DNA from: Pseudonocardia humida
GTDB taxonomy: Bacteria; Actinomycetota; Actinomycetes; Mycobacteriales; Pseudonocardiaceae
Assembly (NCBI RefSeq): GCF_023898865.1
Contig: NZ_JAGSOV010000009.1
Span: forward strand, 186,001-250,000
Length of the DNA: 64,000 nt
Direction: 5' to 3'
Shown here: piece by piece, positions 7,395 through 15,220 of the stretch
How positions within the stretch are numbered: position 1 is the stretch's first letter
Layout of the letters: each line of letters starts with the position of its first letter
The notes under the pieces: model-generated
The model's database searches: none
Seen by the model: only the letters and a program-made list of their open reading frames with translations
What the model was told of the DNA's origin: nothing
Program-made: the position numbers and the translations under genes

Positions 7395-8636
7395 ATGAGC
7401 TCGACGACGGGCCCGGCCACCCCGCCCACCCTGCGGTCGTTGATCCCGTCGGTCTTCCTGCCCGCCGTGGTCTACGAGATCGGCATCGGCGCGATCACGC
7501 CGGTCGTCGCGATCACCGCCCTCGACCTCGGGGCCTCCGCGGGGACGGCGGGGTTCCTGGTTGCGCTGCTCGGGATCGGGCAGCTGGTCGGCAACGTGCC
7601 GTCGGCGGCGGTGGCCGCGCGGCTCGGCGACCGCCGGGCCATGGTCGTCGCGGCCGGGGTGTCGGTGGGCGCCGTGACCGGCTGCTTCGTCGCCCCGTCG
7701 CTGCCCCTGCTCGGGGTGTGCCTCCTCGTGCTCGGCATGGGCAACTCGACGTTCTACCTCGCCCGGCAGTCCTACCTGACCGAGGTCGTGCCGCTCGACC
7801 TGCGGGCGCGGGCGCTGTCGATGCTCGGGGGCTCGCACCGGGTCGGACTGTTCATCGGGCCCTTCGTCGGGGCCGTGGTGATCAGCCTGGCGTCGCTGCG
7901 GGCCGCGTACCTGGTCGCGGCGGTGGCCGCGGCGCTCGCGGCCGTGCTGCTGCTGGTGATCCCGGACGTCGCCGCCGCCGGGCCGGCTCGCCCGGCCCGG
8001 CGGACGCGCGGGGGTCGCGGCTACCGGACGATGCTGCGCGAGCACCGCCCGCTGCTGGCGACCCTCGGCGTCGCTGTGCTCGCCATCGGCGCCGTCCGCG
8101 CGGCCCGCCAGGTCGTGCTGCCGCTGTGGGCGGTGCACATCGGCCTCAGCCCGGAGGCCACCAGCCTGGTGTTCGGCATCGCCAGCGCCGTCGACATGGC
8201 CCTGTTCTACCCGTCGGGCAAGGTGATGGACCGGTACGGGCGGCTGACCGTCGCGCTGCCGTCGATGGTGGTCCTGGGGCTGGCCATGGCGGCGCTCCCG
8301 CTGACCGGCGGGATCGTCGGGCTGACCGCCGTGGCCATGGTCATGAGCCTGGGCAACGGCATCGGCTCGGGCATCGTCATGACGCTCGGCGCGGACGCCG
8401 CTCCCCCGCACGACCGGCTGCGCTTCCTGTCGATCTGGCGGCTGATGAGCGACACCGGCGTCGCGGTCGGGCCGGTGGTCGTCTCGCTGGTGGCCGGGGC
8501 CTGGACGCTGGCCGCGGGGATCGTCGTCGTGGGCGGGGTCGGCGTGCTGGCCGCCGGGGCGCTCGCGCGGTGGGCACCGCGGTACTCCGCGTTCGCGACC
8601 CCGGCGATGGTGCGGGCGCGGCGGGAGGCGGCCTGA
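7395..8636 (+). CDS. MFS transporter (DHA1-like, about 12 helices)
   Basis: A 413-residue membrane protein with 12 predicted helices. The loop after helix 2, AAVAARLGDRRAMV, is the MFS motif A; helix 4 carries LGMGNSTFYLARQSYLTE, and the second half has VMDRYGRLTVALPSM as a second motif A. The overall layout is that of drug or sugar efflux pumps; the substrate is unknown. The stop is one base from the stop of the convergent HxlR gene. A dyad close to the start suggests control by a local repressor. Confidence 0.85.
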   Translation: MSSTTGPATPPTLRSLIPSVFLPAVVYEIGIGAITPVVAITALDLGASAGTAGFLVALLGIGQLVGNVPSAAVAARLGDRRAMVVAAGVSVGAVTGCFVAPSLPLLGVCLLVLGMGNSTFYLARQSYLTEVVPLDLRARALSMLGGSHRVGLFIGPFVGAVVISLASLRAAYLVAAVAAALAAVLLLVIPDVAAAGPARPARRTRGGRGYRTMLREHRPLLATLGVAVLAIGAVRAARQVVLPLWAVHIGLSPEATSLVFGIASAVDMALFYPSGKVMDRYGRLTVALPSMVVLGLAMAALPLTGGIVGLTAVAMVMSLGNGIGSGIVMTLGADAAPPHDRLRFLSIWRLMSDTGVAVGPVVVSLVAGAWTLAAGIVVVGGVGVLAAGALARWAPRYSAFATPAMVRARREAA

Positions 8637-8637
8637 G

Positions 8638-9141
8638 TCAGCGCTCGCCGGTGAGCACGGCGCGGGCGATCGCGTCGCGCTCGGCGGCCTCGCGCGCGGC
8701 CTGCTCCTGCTCCTGGGCGATGCGCCGGTCGTACGCGGTGCGGGCCTCGGCGATCTCGCGCTGGTGGTCCTCGGTCCACACCACCAGCGACTTGATCGTC
8801 TCGTGCAGGGTGGCACCGAGGGTGGTGAGCTCGTAGTCCACCCGGGGCGGCACGGTCGGGTGCACGGTGCGGCTCACCAGGCCGTCGCGCTCCAGGTGGC
8901 GCAGGGTGCGGGCGAGCATCCGCTGGCTGATGCCGTCGATGGCGCGGCGCAGCTCGGTGAAGCGCAGCGGGCGCCGGTCGAGCAGGGCGATGGCCAGCAA
9001 CGACCACTTGTCGGCGATCCGGTCGAGGATCTGGCGGACCTCGCAGTCCTCGCGGGCGTCCCAGTTGAGGACGTCGAACTCGCCGTCGACCGCGCCGGTA
9101 TCCGCGCAGTTACCGGGTGACCGTGATGTTCCGTCTTCCAC
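8638..9141 (-). CDS. HxlR-family transcriptional regulator
   Basis: A 167-residue winged-helix protein. Residues about 26-115 are an HxlR domain: CEVRQILDRIADKWSLLAIA, LLDRRPLRFTELRRAI, ISQRMLARTLRHLERDGLV, then YELTTLGATLHE. The lone Cys of the motif (EDCEV) is the position that senses electrophiles or oxidants in YodB/HypR-type members. A charged Glu/Ala-rich helix extends the C-terminus. The start is a GTG at 9141. It is divergent from a DHA2 exporter with 66 bases between the starts, so it most likely represses that exporter. Confidence 0.88.
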   Translation of the reverse strand: MEDGTSRSPGNCADTGAVDGEFDVLNWDAREDCEVRQILDRIADKWSLLAIALLDRRPLRFTELRRAIDGISQRMLARTLRHLERDGLVSRTVHPTVPPRVDYELTTLGATLHETIKSLVVWTEDHQREIAEARTAYDRRIAQEQEQAAREAAERDAIARAVLTGER

Positions 9142-9155
9142 GCCACCAGATACTT

Positions 9156-9168
9156 CCGCAGAGTGCGG
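9156..9168. promoter_or_regulatory. CCGCA-GAG-TGCGG dyad between HxlR gene and exporter
   Basis: A perfect 5-bp dyad with a 3-base centre lies midway in the 66-base divergent intergenic region, the right place for a site controlling both genes. Its match to known HxlR sites is not established. Confidence 0.45.
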
Positions 9169-9207
9169 TCGGTAACAAGAGGGAACCGACTTCGGGAGGA
9201 CCACGAC

Positions 9208-10629
9208 ATGTCCGAGACCGCACCCGGCCGAGCGCCGCGGATGGGGGCACGCGCGCGCGGCACGCTGATCGTGCTCTGCGGCGCGATCTTCCTGGAGGGC
9301 ATCGACGTCGCGATGCTCAACGTGGCCCTGCCCACCATCCGCGCCGACCTCGGCCTGACCACCGGCGAGCTCAGCGGGGTGGTCAGCGCCTACGTGCTCG
9401 GCTACGCCGGGTTCATGCTGCTGGGCGGGCGCGCCGCGGACGTGTTCGGCAAGCGGCGGATGTTCCTGACCTGGCTCGTGGTGTTCCTGGTGTTCTCCGG
9501 GCTCGGCGGGCTGGCCACCGAGGGGTGGGTGCTGCTGGCCGCGCGGTTCGTCACCGGCGTGGCGGCCGCCTTCCTGACCCCGGCCGGCCTGGCCCTGGTC
9601 ACCGCGAGCTTCCCGGCGGGCCCGCTGCGCACCAGGGCGCTCGGCTTCTACGCGGGCACCGCGGCCGGCGGCTACTCCCTCGGCCTGGTGGCCGGGGGCC
9701 TGCTCACCGCGCTGGGCTGGCGGTGGGTGTTCTTCGCCCCGGTGGTCCTGTCCGCGGCGATCCTGCTGGCCGCGATCCCGCTGGTCCGCGAGACCGGGCA
9801 GCGGCAGGCGGTCCGCGGCCTGGACCTCGCCGGCGCGGGGAGCATCACCGCGGCCATGCTCCTGCTGGCCTACGGGGTCGTGCGGCTCGAGTCGCCCGGC
9901 GAGGGCACCGCCACCACCGCCGCCCTGCTGGTCGGGGGCGCGGCCATGGTCGCGGTCTTCGTCGCCGTCGAGCGCCGCTCGCACGCGCCGCTGGTGCGGC
10001 TGGGCCTGCTGCGCACCCCGGCGCTGGTCCGCACGAACACCGCCGCGCTGCTGTTCCTCGGCTCGTTCGCCGGGTTCCAGTTCCTCGTCACGCTCTACCT
10101 GCAGGAGCTGCGCGGCTGGACGCCCCTGCAGACCGCGCTGGCGCTGCTGGTCGTCGCGATCGACACGATCCTCGCCCCGACCCTGACCACGCGCCTGGTC
10201 AACCGGTTCGGCCCGGTCCCCGTGCTGCTCGGGGGCCTGGCCAGCGCGGTGCTGGCCTACGCGCTGTTCCTGCCCGTCGCCCCGGACTGGACCTACGCGC
10301 TGATGCTCCCCAGCTTCGCCGCGCTCGGGCTCGCCTTCTCGCTGGCGTACGGACCGCTGACGATGGCGGCCACCGACGGGGTCGACGAGGCCGAGCACGG
10401 GCTGGCCGGGGGCCTGCTCTACACGTCGATGCAGTTCGGGACCGCGCTCGGGCTGTCCGCCGCGACCGCCGTGCACGTCGGCGCGACCGCCGCGGGCGCC
10501 ACCGGCATCGACGCGCTGCGCGCCGCCATGGCGGTGCCGCTGGCGGGCGCGGCCCTCGGCCTCGTCGTGGTGGCCGTCGGCCTGCGCAGGCGCACCGCGG
10601 TCACGGTCACGGACCCGGCGGCCGTGTGA
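9208..10629 (+). CDS. MFS drug exporter, DHA2 (EmrB/QacA-like)
   Basis: A 473-residue, about 14-helix exporter. It starts with MSETAPGRAPRMG from an ATG preceded by GGGAGGA. Motif D1-like LEGIDVAMLNVALPTIRADL in helix 1, motif A GGRAADVFGKRRMF, and motif C-like residues in helix 5 mark the DHA2 family of proton-driven multidrug pumps. It is divergent from an HxlR regulator, and its 3' end overlaps the convergent SpoIIE phosphatase gene by 23 bases. Likely role: efflux of a toxic compound sensed by HxlR; the compound is unknown. Confidence 0.88.
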   Translation: MSETAPGRAPRMGARARGTLIVLCGAIFLEGIDVAMLNVALPTIRADLGLTTGELSGVVSAYVLGYAGFMLLGGRAADVFGKRRMFLTWLVVFLVFSGLGGLATEGWVLLAARFVTGVAAAFLTPAGLALVTASFPAGPLRTRALGFYAGTAAGGYSLGLVAGGLLTALGWRWVFFAPVVLSAAILLAAIPLVRETGQRQAVRGLDLAGAGSITAAMLLLAYGVVRLESPGEGTATTAALLVGGAAMVAVFVAVERRSHAPLVRLGLLRTPALVRTNTAALLFLGSFAGFQFLVTLYLQELRGWTPLQTALALLVVAIDTILAPTLTTRLVNRFGPVPVLLGGLASAVLAYALFLPVAPDWTYALMLPSFAALGLAFSLAYGPLTMAATDGVDEAEHGLAGGLLYTSMQFGTALGLSAATAVHVGATAAGATGIDALRAAMAVPLAGAALGLVVVAVGLRRRTAVTVTDPAAV

Positions 10630-11761
10630 GCGCGGTCTGCGCCCGGATGGCGAGCAGCGCCACGTCGTCGCTGGGGTGCTCGCCGATCGGGTCGAGCAGG
10701 GCGTCGCAGAGCGCGTCCAACGAGGCGCCGCCGACGGCGGCCGCGGTGTCGACGACCCGGCGCAGGCCGTCGTCGATCGCCGCGCCCCGCCGCTCCACCA
10801 GCCCGTCGGTGAACATCACCACCGCGTCCCCCGGGCGCAGCACCAACTCGTGGTCGGCGCGGGCGATCCGCGGGTCGACCCCGAGCAGGAGGTCGGGCTC
10901 GTGCTCCAGCAGCCGTGCGGAACCGTCGGCGCGCAGCAGCAGCGGAGGAGGGTGACCGGCGTTGGCCCAGCGCAGCAGCAGGTCGGTCCGGTCCCGGTCG
11001 TCCGCGCGGACCTCGGCCATCACCATCGTGGCCAGGGTGCCCGGGTTGAGGGAGCGCACGGCCCGGTCGAGGGCGGTCAGCAGCTCGGCCGGCGACCGGA
11101 CCAGCACCTGGGCGATCCCCCGGACGCTGCTGCGCAGCTGGGCCATGGTGACCGCGGCGTGGCCGTCGTGGCCGGCCACGTCGCCGATCACCAGCACCGT
11201 CCGGCCGTCGGCGGTCTCGAACGCGTCGTACCAGTCGCCGCCGACCCGCACGTGCTCGGCGGCGGGCAGGTACCGGACGGCGACGTCGAGGCGCGGCACG
11301 CGCGGCGGGTCGGCGAGCAGGGTGCGCTGCAGCTCCTCGGCCAGGGTGGCCGTGCGTTCGGCCCCCTCGGCCCGCACCCGGCTCGCCATGGCCTCGGCGC
11401 TGAGCCGCTCCAGCCGGGCCTCCCGCTCCAGGCGCGCGTCGCAGGCCCCGACCGCGAACAGCCCGCCCAGCGCCACCCCGAACAACCGCGCGGCCTGGCT
11501 GGGCCACTCGTCGGCGGTGTACTGCTGGCCGTCGACGCCGAGCACCGCGGCGACGACGAAGGCCAGCACCGCGTACGCGATCGTCAGGCCGCGCCCGGTC
11601 AGGCTCGCGGCCAGCAACGGGGCGATCACCACCAGGCTGAGCACGACCCGCTCCGGGCCCGCCGCCAGGTCCAGCAGCGTGAACAGCACGATGACGGCCA
11701 GCGGCCCGACGGCACCAGCACGGCCGAGCCGATCCACCCCCGCACCCCCGCACTCGATCAC
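10607..11761 (-). CDS. Membrane-anchored PP2C/SpoIIE-family serine phosphatase
   Basis: A 384-residue protein. Residues about 15-115 hold four or five hydrophobic segments. A linker helix rich in Arg/Glu (residues about 110-150) follows. From about residue 160 a SpoIIE domain is clear: RYLPAAEHVRVGGDWYDAF, TVLVIGDVAGHDGHAAVTMA, LLRWANAGHPPPLLL, DAVVMFTDGLVERRG and SDDVALLAI. Metal-binding Asp residues (GGDWYD, GDVAGHD, FTDGL, DDVA) are all present. Such phosphatases act on anti-sigma-antagonist (STAS) proteins. A HATPase kinase gene lies 27 bases upstream on the same strand, so the two may oppose each other in partner switching. No STAS gene is in the window. Confidence 0.88.
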   Translation of the reverse strand: MIECGGAGVDRLGRAGAVGPLAVIVLFTLLDLAAGPERVVLSLVVIAPLLAASLTGRGLTIAYAVLAFVVAAVLGVDGQQYTADEWPSQAARLFGVALGGLFAVGACDARLEREARLERLSAEAMASRVRAEGAERTATLAEELQRTLLADPPRVPRLDVAVRYLPAAEHVRVGGDWYDAFETADGRTVLVIGDVAGHDGHAAVTMAQLRSSVRGIAQVLVRSPAELLTALDRAVRSLNPGTLATMVMAEVRADDRDRTDLLLRWANAGHPPPLLLRADGSARLLEHEPDLLLGVDPRIARADHELVLRPGDAVVMFTDGLVERRGAAIDDGLRRVVDTAAAVGGASLDALCDALLDPIGEHPSDDVALLAIRAQTALTRPPGP

Positions 11762-11788
11762 CCACGAGGTGGGGCGAACGGGTCGACC

Positions 11789-12274
11789 CTAGTGTCCCGA
11801 CCCCGGCAGCGGCTTGCTGGTCATGGTGACCGCGGTGCCCCCGGCGCTGTGCTCGATGTGCAGCGAGGCCGTGCAGGTGCTCATCATCAGCAGCCCGCGG
11901 CCGCGCAGGCCGGGGTCGGCCGGGACGGGGCGCCAGCGGCCCTGGTCGGTGACCGACACGGTGACCAGGCGGCCCTGGGACCCGGTGGTGGTCCAGGCGT
12001 AGACGTTGACCGTGCCGGGGACGGCCTGCCCCAGGTAGGCGTGGTCGACGACGTTGGCCACGGCCTCGTCGACGGCCAGGATCACGTCGTCGAGGTCGTC
12101 GTCGCGCCAGCCCCAGCGCAGCAGCCACTCCCGCAGCCGCCTGCGCACGACCCGCGCCGACGCGGCCTCCGCGGTCAGCGCGACGAGCAGCTCCACCGGC
12201 GGTACCGGACCGTCGACGGGGACGGCTGTGCCCAGCATCCCGTCGCCGGGTGAGGCCGATCCTTCTGCAGCCAT
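11789..12274 (-). CDS. HATPase_c anti-sigma-factor-type serine kinase (RsbW-like)
   Basis: A 161-residue protein with a GHKL ATPase fold of the RsbW/SpoIIAB kind. N-box: DDVILAVDEAVANVVDHAY (residues about 73-91). G1 box: VTVSVTDQGRWRPVP, an Asp followed by Gly. G2 box: PGLRGRGLLMMSTC. These bind ATP and Mg2+. Such proteins bind sigma factors or phosphorylate STAS antagonists on serine. It is probably co-transcribed with the SpoIIE phosphatase downstream. No sigma factor or antagonist is nearby, so the target is unknown. Confidence 0.85.
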   Translation of the reverse strand: MAAEGSASPGDGMLGTAVPVDGPVPPVELLVALTAEAASARVVRRRLREWLLRWGWRDDDLDDVILAVDEAVANVVDHAYLGQAVPGTVNVYAWTTTGSQGRLVTVSVTDQGRWRPVPADPGLRGRGLLMMSTCTASLHIEHSAGGTAVTMTSKPLPGSGH

Positions 12275-12353
12275 CCGGCCTCAAGTATGCGCGCCGCGCA
12301 ACCGGGGACCGATGGCGGGAGCCGGACCGCGCCCCGCCGGCGCCGGGCCCCGG

Positions 12354-12536
12354 TCAGGACGGCTCGTCCCCGGGGGTCGTGCCGTCGCGGGCCTCGGCGT
12401 CCTCGGGATCACCCAGCTCGTCGGATCGCGGCGGGTCGACCCGGCGCCCGACGACCCGCTCCTCCATCTCGTCCACGGCGTCGCTGAGCTGGTCCTGGTC
12501 GGCCGGGTCGGGGTCGGACGGGGTCGTGGCAGCCAT
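12354..12536 (-). CDS. Small acidic protein, unknown
   Basis: A 60-residue, strongly acidic protein. The ATG at 12536 is chosen because CAGGAGGAC precedes it at good spacing. The sequence has a short amphipathic helix (QDQLSDAVDEMEERVVG) between disordered Pro/Asp-rich ends. No family is recognised. It lies upstream of, and on the same strand as, the HATPase-phosphatase pair with about 80 bases between, so it might belong to that operon. Confidence 0.55.
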   Translation of the reverse strand: MAATTPSDPDPADQDQLSDAVDEMEERVVGRRVDPPRSDELGDPEDAEARDGTTPGDEPS

Positions 12537-12652
12537 CGGGACGTCCTCCTGCGTGGTCCGCACGGCGCGGTGCCGCGAACGACCGTTCCCGCGCACGCCC
12601 CCGGCAAACGGCCGGCGGGCCCGGCGCCGAGCCCGTCCAGCCTAGGGGGTCC

Positions 12653-13105
12653 TCAGGGCGCGGCGGGCGCTTCGGCGCGGCGGGCGAACCGCAGCAGCCT
12701 GCGGATGGCGACCGGGTCGTCGTCGAGCTCGACGCCGCGGGGTGGGCTCGCCGACCCCGCGGGCTCGCCGACGGCCCACTCGACGACGTCGGCGGGCTCG
12801 GGGACCAGGCAGCGCGGCGTCGCGCCCGGTCCGGCGTAGTGGGCCGGCGGGCCGCCCGCCGTGCGGTGCGATAGCGACCAGCCGTGGGCGGGGCCCCAGC
12901 TCAGCGTGCGCCCGGTCAGCTCGGGCCGGTCGCGGCAGAAGCCGAACGCGAGCCGGATGCCCAGCAGGGTGGCCTCCCGGACCCCGCCCCGGTCGTCGAG
13001 CCGCAGCCCGCGGCGCGCGGCCTCGCGCAGCACCCGCTCGCGGTAGCCGCGCACCGACGCGGCCGTCTCCTGGCCCAGTGCCGCCACCAGCGCGTTGCCG
13101 TCCAT
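12653..13105 (-). CDS. DUF6292-like protein
   Basis: A 150-residue protein. I chose the ATG at 13105 because the text before it reads as intergenic low-complexity coding. Features: GYRERVLREAARRGLRLDD, a mid region SWGPAHGWSLSH, then PRCLVPEPADVVEWAVGEP and a C-terminal LLRFARRAEAPAAP. This order (an N-terminal helix, a W-x-x-x-HGW strand, and a final helix with 'P.PA.V..F') resembles the DUF6292 proteins that are frequent in Pseudonocardiales. No function is known. Assignment to the family is from memory of its pattern and is moderate. Confidence 0.55.
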   Translation of the reverse strand: MDGNALVAALGQETAASVRGYRERVLREAARRGLRLDDRGGVREATLLGIRLAFGFCRDRPELTGRTLSWGPAHGWSLSHRTAGGPPAHYAGPGATPRCLVPEPADVVEWAVGEPAGSASPPRGVELDDDPVAIRRLLRFARRAEAPAAP

Positions 13106-13403
13106 GCCCTCGAGCCTGCTGGCTGGCGGGCCGCGGCGCCATGCGGTCCAGCACCCATCTCGGGGCGGGGTCGGCAGAAGAACCGCAGCGTCACGTGGCC
13201 CCAGGCGATCACCGTGCTCAGCGCCGGTGGCCGGTGCGGGTGGCGATGCCGATGCCACGACGTCGGCGCTCGTGGCGACCGCGGTGCCGTTGCCCCCGAA
13301 GTCGGCACCCAGCGAAGGCCACCACAGCGCTCAACCTGCGCGACCGGCTCGACCTGGCCCGCTACCCGTCCGGGCCGCGCTGATCGAGCCCTGACCGGCC
13401 GTC
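13106..13403. other. Gene-free stretch, no recognisable content
   Basis: This stretch of about 300 bases lies between the DUF6292-like gene and a small membrane protein gene, both on the minus strand. An open frame on the plus strand ends LRDRLDLARYPSGPR near 13383, but it has no ribosome-binding site or family match. It likely contains the promoter of the DUF6292-like gene. Confidence 0.4.
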
Positions 13404-13664
13404 CTACGGGCGCTTCCGCGGCCGGCGGGGCGGCGGCGTGCGATCGGCGGTCAGGATCGTCCAGGTGATGGTGCCGACGCTCAGCAGCGCCAGCAGGACC
13501 ATCGACCCCGACGCCGTCGCCAGCCCGATCACGATCGCGGGCAGCACCCAGACCGGCACGATCTCGTAGTCGGGCTCGAGCCCGCCGGCCTCGGGAGCGA
13601 CGACCGGCTCCGCGGGCTCCTGCCCGGGCCGGCGGCCGCCGCGCGCCTCGTCCCGTTCCGCCAT
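13404..13664 (-). CDS. Small membrane protein, unknown
   Basis: An 86-residue protein. An acidic, Gly/Pro-rich N-terminus (residues 1-35) is followed by VPVWVLPAIVIGLATAS and VLLALLSVGTITWTILTA, which form one long or two short membrane helices, and a basic Arg/Pro-rich tail (PPPRRPRKRP) that would lie in the cytosol. No family is recognised. The ATG at 13664 follows GGGG; a GTG at 13673 is an alternative. Confidence 0.55.
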   Translation of the reverse strand: MAERDEARGGRRPGQEPAEPVVAPEAGGLEPDYEIVPVWVLPAIVIGLATASGSMVLLALLSVGTITWTILTADRTPPPRRPRKRP

Positions 13665-13874
13665 CGACCCCACCGCCCTCGCGTCACCGGCACCGCCGCT
13701 CCCGGGTGGAGCGCGGCCGGTGCGGTCCAGTCTTCGGCGGGCGCGGGCGATCCACCATGCGGGTCAGCACCCATATCCGCCGCCCCCGGCCTCCGACGCG
13801 CACGATCGGGCGCAACAGGGAGAGCGCGGCGGGCGGTCTGGCATCCTGGCCGCCGCCGGCGATGGGGTTGCCCG

Positions 13875-14708
13875 ATGGAGTTCGAGTTCGAGCTGACCCG
13901 TCCGGCGCCGCCGCTCGCGCCCTACGTCGAGTCGGTGTGGTGGGCGCGCGGGCAGATCCCCTACCGCCGCGAGCGGATCGCCCCGACCGGCTCCACCGTC
14001 GCCGTGCTCGTGCTCGGCGCGCCGATCGTCCAGGTCCCGCGCAACGGCACCGGCGAGCGGTTCGTCGCGGCGCGCGGGTGGCTGGCCGGACCGCACGACG
14101 AGCCCGTGGTCAACGCCCCGACGGCCGAGACGTGGGCCGTCGGCGTGGTGTGCACGCCGGTGGGCTGCCGGGCCCTGTTCGGGGCCGACCCCGCTCCGCT
14201 GCGCGGACGCGTGGTGGACCTGGAGAGCAGGTGGGCCGCGGCCGGCCCGCTGCGGCGCTCGCTGCTGGGGCTGACCGAGCCGCGAGCGGGCACGGCCCTG
14301 GTCGAGGACGCGCTGCGTGCCGGCCTGCGCCCGCACGTGCGCGGCATGGCGCGCTGCGCGACGGTGGTGGCCGCGCTGGAGGCCGACCCCCGGCGGCCGA
14401 TCGCCGCGATCGCCGCGGACCTCGGCGTCACCCACGGGCACCTCGACCGCGAGTTCGTGCGGGTCGTCGGGCTAGCGCCGCGCGCGCTCGCCCGCATCCT
14501 GCGGCTGCGCAGGCTGCTCGCGCGGATCGACGTCCACGCCGCCGTCGACTGGACCGCGCTGGCCGCCGAGTGGGGCTGGTTCGACCAGAGCCACTTCATC
14601 CGGGACTTCCGCCGCCACACCGGCGTCACCCCGTCTGGCTACGTCGCCGCGCAGCGCCGCGAGTTCGCGGCCGGACAGCACGAGCCCGGGTTCGTGCCGG
14701 AGAGGTGA
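13875..14708 (+). CDS. AraC-family transcriptional regulator
   Basis: A 277-residue regulator. The N-terminal half begins FELTRPAPPLAPYVESVWWARG, typical of the DUF6597-like sensor found in many AraC proteins. The C-terminal domain has two helix-turn-helix motifs: IAAIAADLGVTHGHLDREFVR and ALAAEWGWFDQSHFIRDFRR, ending in HTGVTPSGYV. The effector is unknown. The SRPBCC gene 74 bases downstream, on the same strand, is a possible partner. Confidence 0.88.
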   Translation: MEFEFELTRPAPPLAPYVESVWWARGQIPYRRERIAPTGSTVAVLVLGAPIVQVPRNGTGERFVAARGWLAGPHDEPVVNAPTAETWAVGVVCTPVGCRALFGADPAPLRGRVVDLESRWAAAGPLRRSLLGLTEPRAGTALVEDALRAGLRPHVRGMARCATVVAALEADPRRPIAAIAADLGVTHGHLDREFVRVVGLAPRALARILRLRRLLARIDVHAAVDWTALAAEWGWFDQSHFIRDFRRHTGVTPSGYVAAQRREFAAGQHEPGFVPER

Positions 14709-14782
14709 AATCCGTACAAGCCGCCCCCGGCGCGGACCCCCACACTCCTGCGGACCGACCCCGCCGCCCCGAGGGAGCCGCC

Positions 14783-15208
14783 ATGCGCCGCGCGTTCGAG
14801 ACCGAGACCGAGATCGACAGGCCGGTCGCGCAGGTGTGGCGCGAGCTCACCGACTGGGAGCACGCACCGCGCTGGATGACCGGCATCGAGGCGATGAGCT
14901 GCGCCGGGGGCACCGCGCCCGGCTCGGTCGTCACGTTCTGGACCCGGGGCCGGTCCCGCACCGGCACCATCGCCGCCGTGGAGCCCGAGCGCGCGCTCAT
15001 CGTCGAGTCCGTCCAGGGCGGCGTGACGGCCCGCTACACCTACCGCCTGCGCCCCTCCGGCTCGGGCACCACGGCCCGGCTCACCGCCGAGGTCGCCACC
15101 ACGGGTCCGTGGACGCTGCTCGGACCCGTGGTGCGCGGCGCGATCCGGCGGGCCGACGCCGGCCAGCTCGACGCGCTGCGCGACGTGCTGGAGGGCCGGC
15201 GGGTCTGA
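14783..15208 (+). CDS. SRPBCC-family protein
   Basis: A 141-residue START/SRPBCC-fold protein: FETETEIDRPVAQVWRELTD at the N-terminus, WMTGIEAMSCAGG, then GTIAAVEPERALIVES and a C-terminal helix GAIRRADAGQLDALRDVLEG. These helix-grip proteins bind hydrophobic ligands; many are polyketide-cyclase-like or of unknown function. The ATG at 14783 follows GAGGGA. It is likely co-transcribed with the upstream AraC gene. It converges on the ABC binding-protein gene, with 12 bases between the stops. Confidence 0.82.
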   Translation: MRRAFETETEIDRPVAQVWRELTDWEHAPRWMTGIEAMSCAGGTAPGSVVTFWTRGRSRTGTIAAVEPERALIVESVQGGVTARYTYRLRPSGSGTTARLTAEVATTGPWTLLGPVVRGAIRRADAGQLDALRDVLEGRRV

Positions 15209-15220
15209 GCGCCGCGCCGG

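Noticed and set aside
9109-9176. GTTACC and GGTAAC as a paired operator
   Set aside because: The 56-base spacing and location inside the HxlR coding region make it weak; the CCGCA dyad is better placed.
13313-13383. Gene fragment ending LRDRLDLARYPSGPR
   Set aside because: No start, ribosome-binding site or family match; it may be chance.
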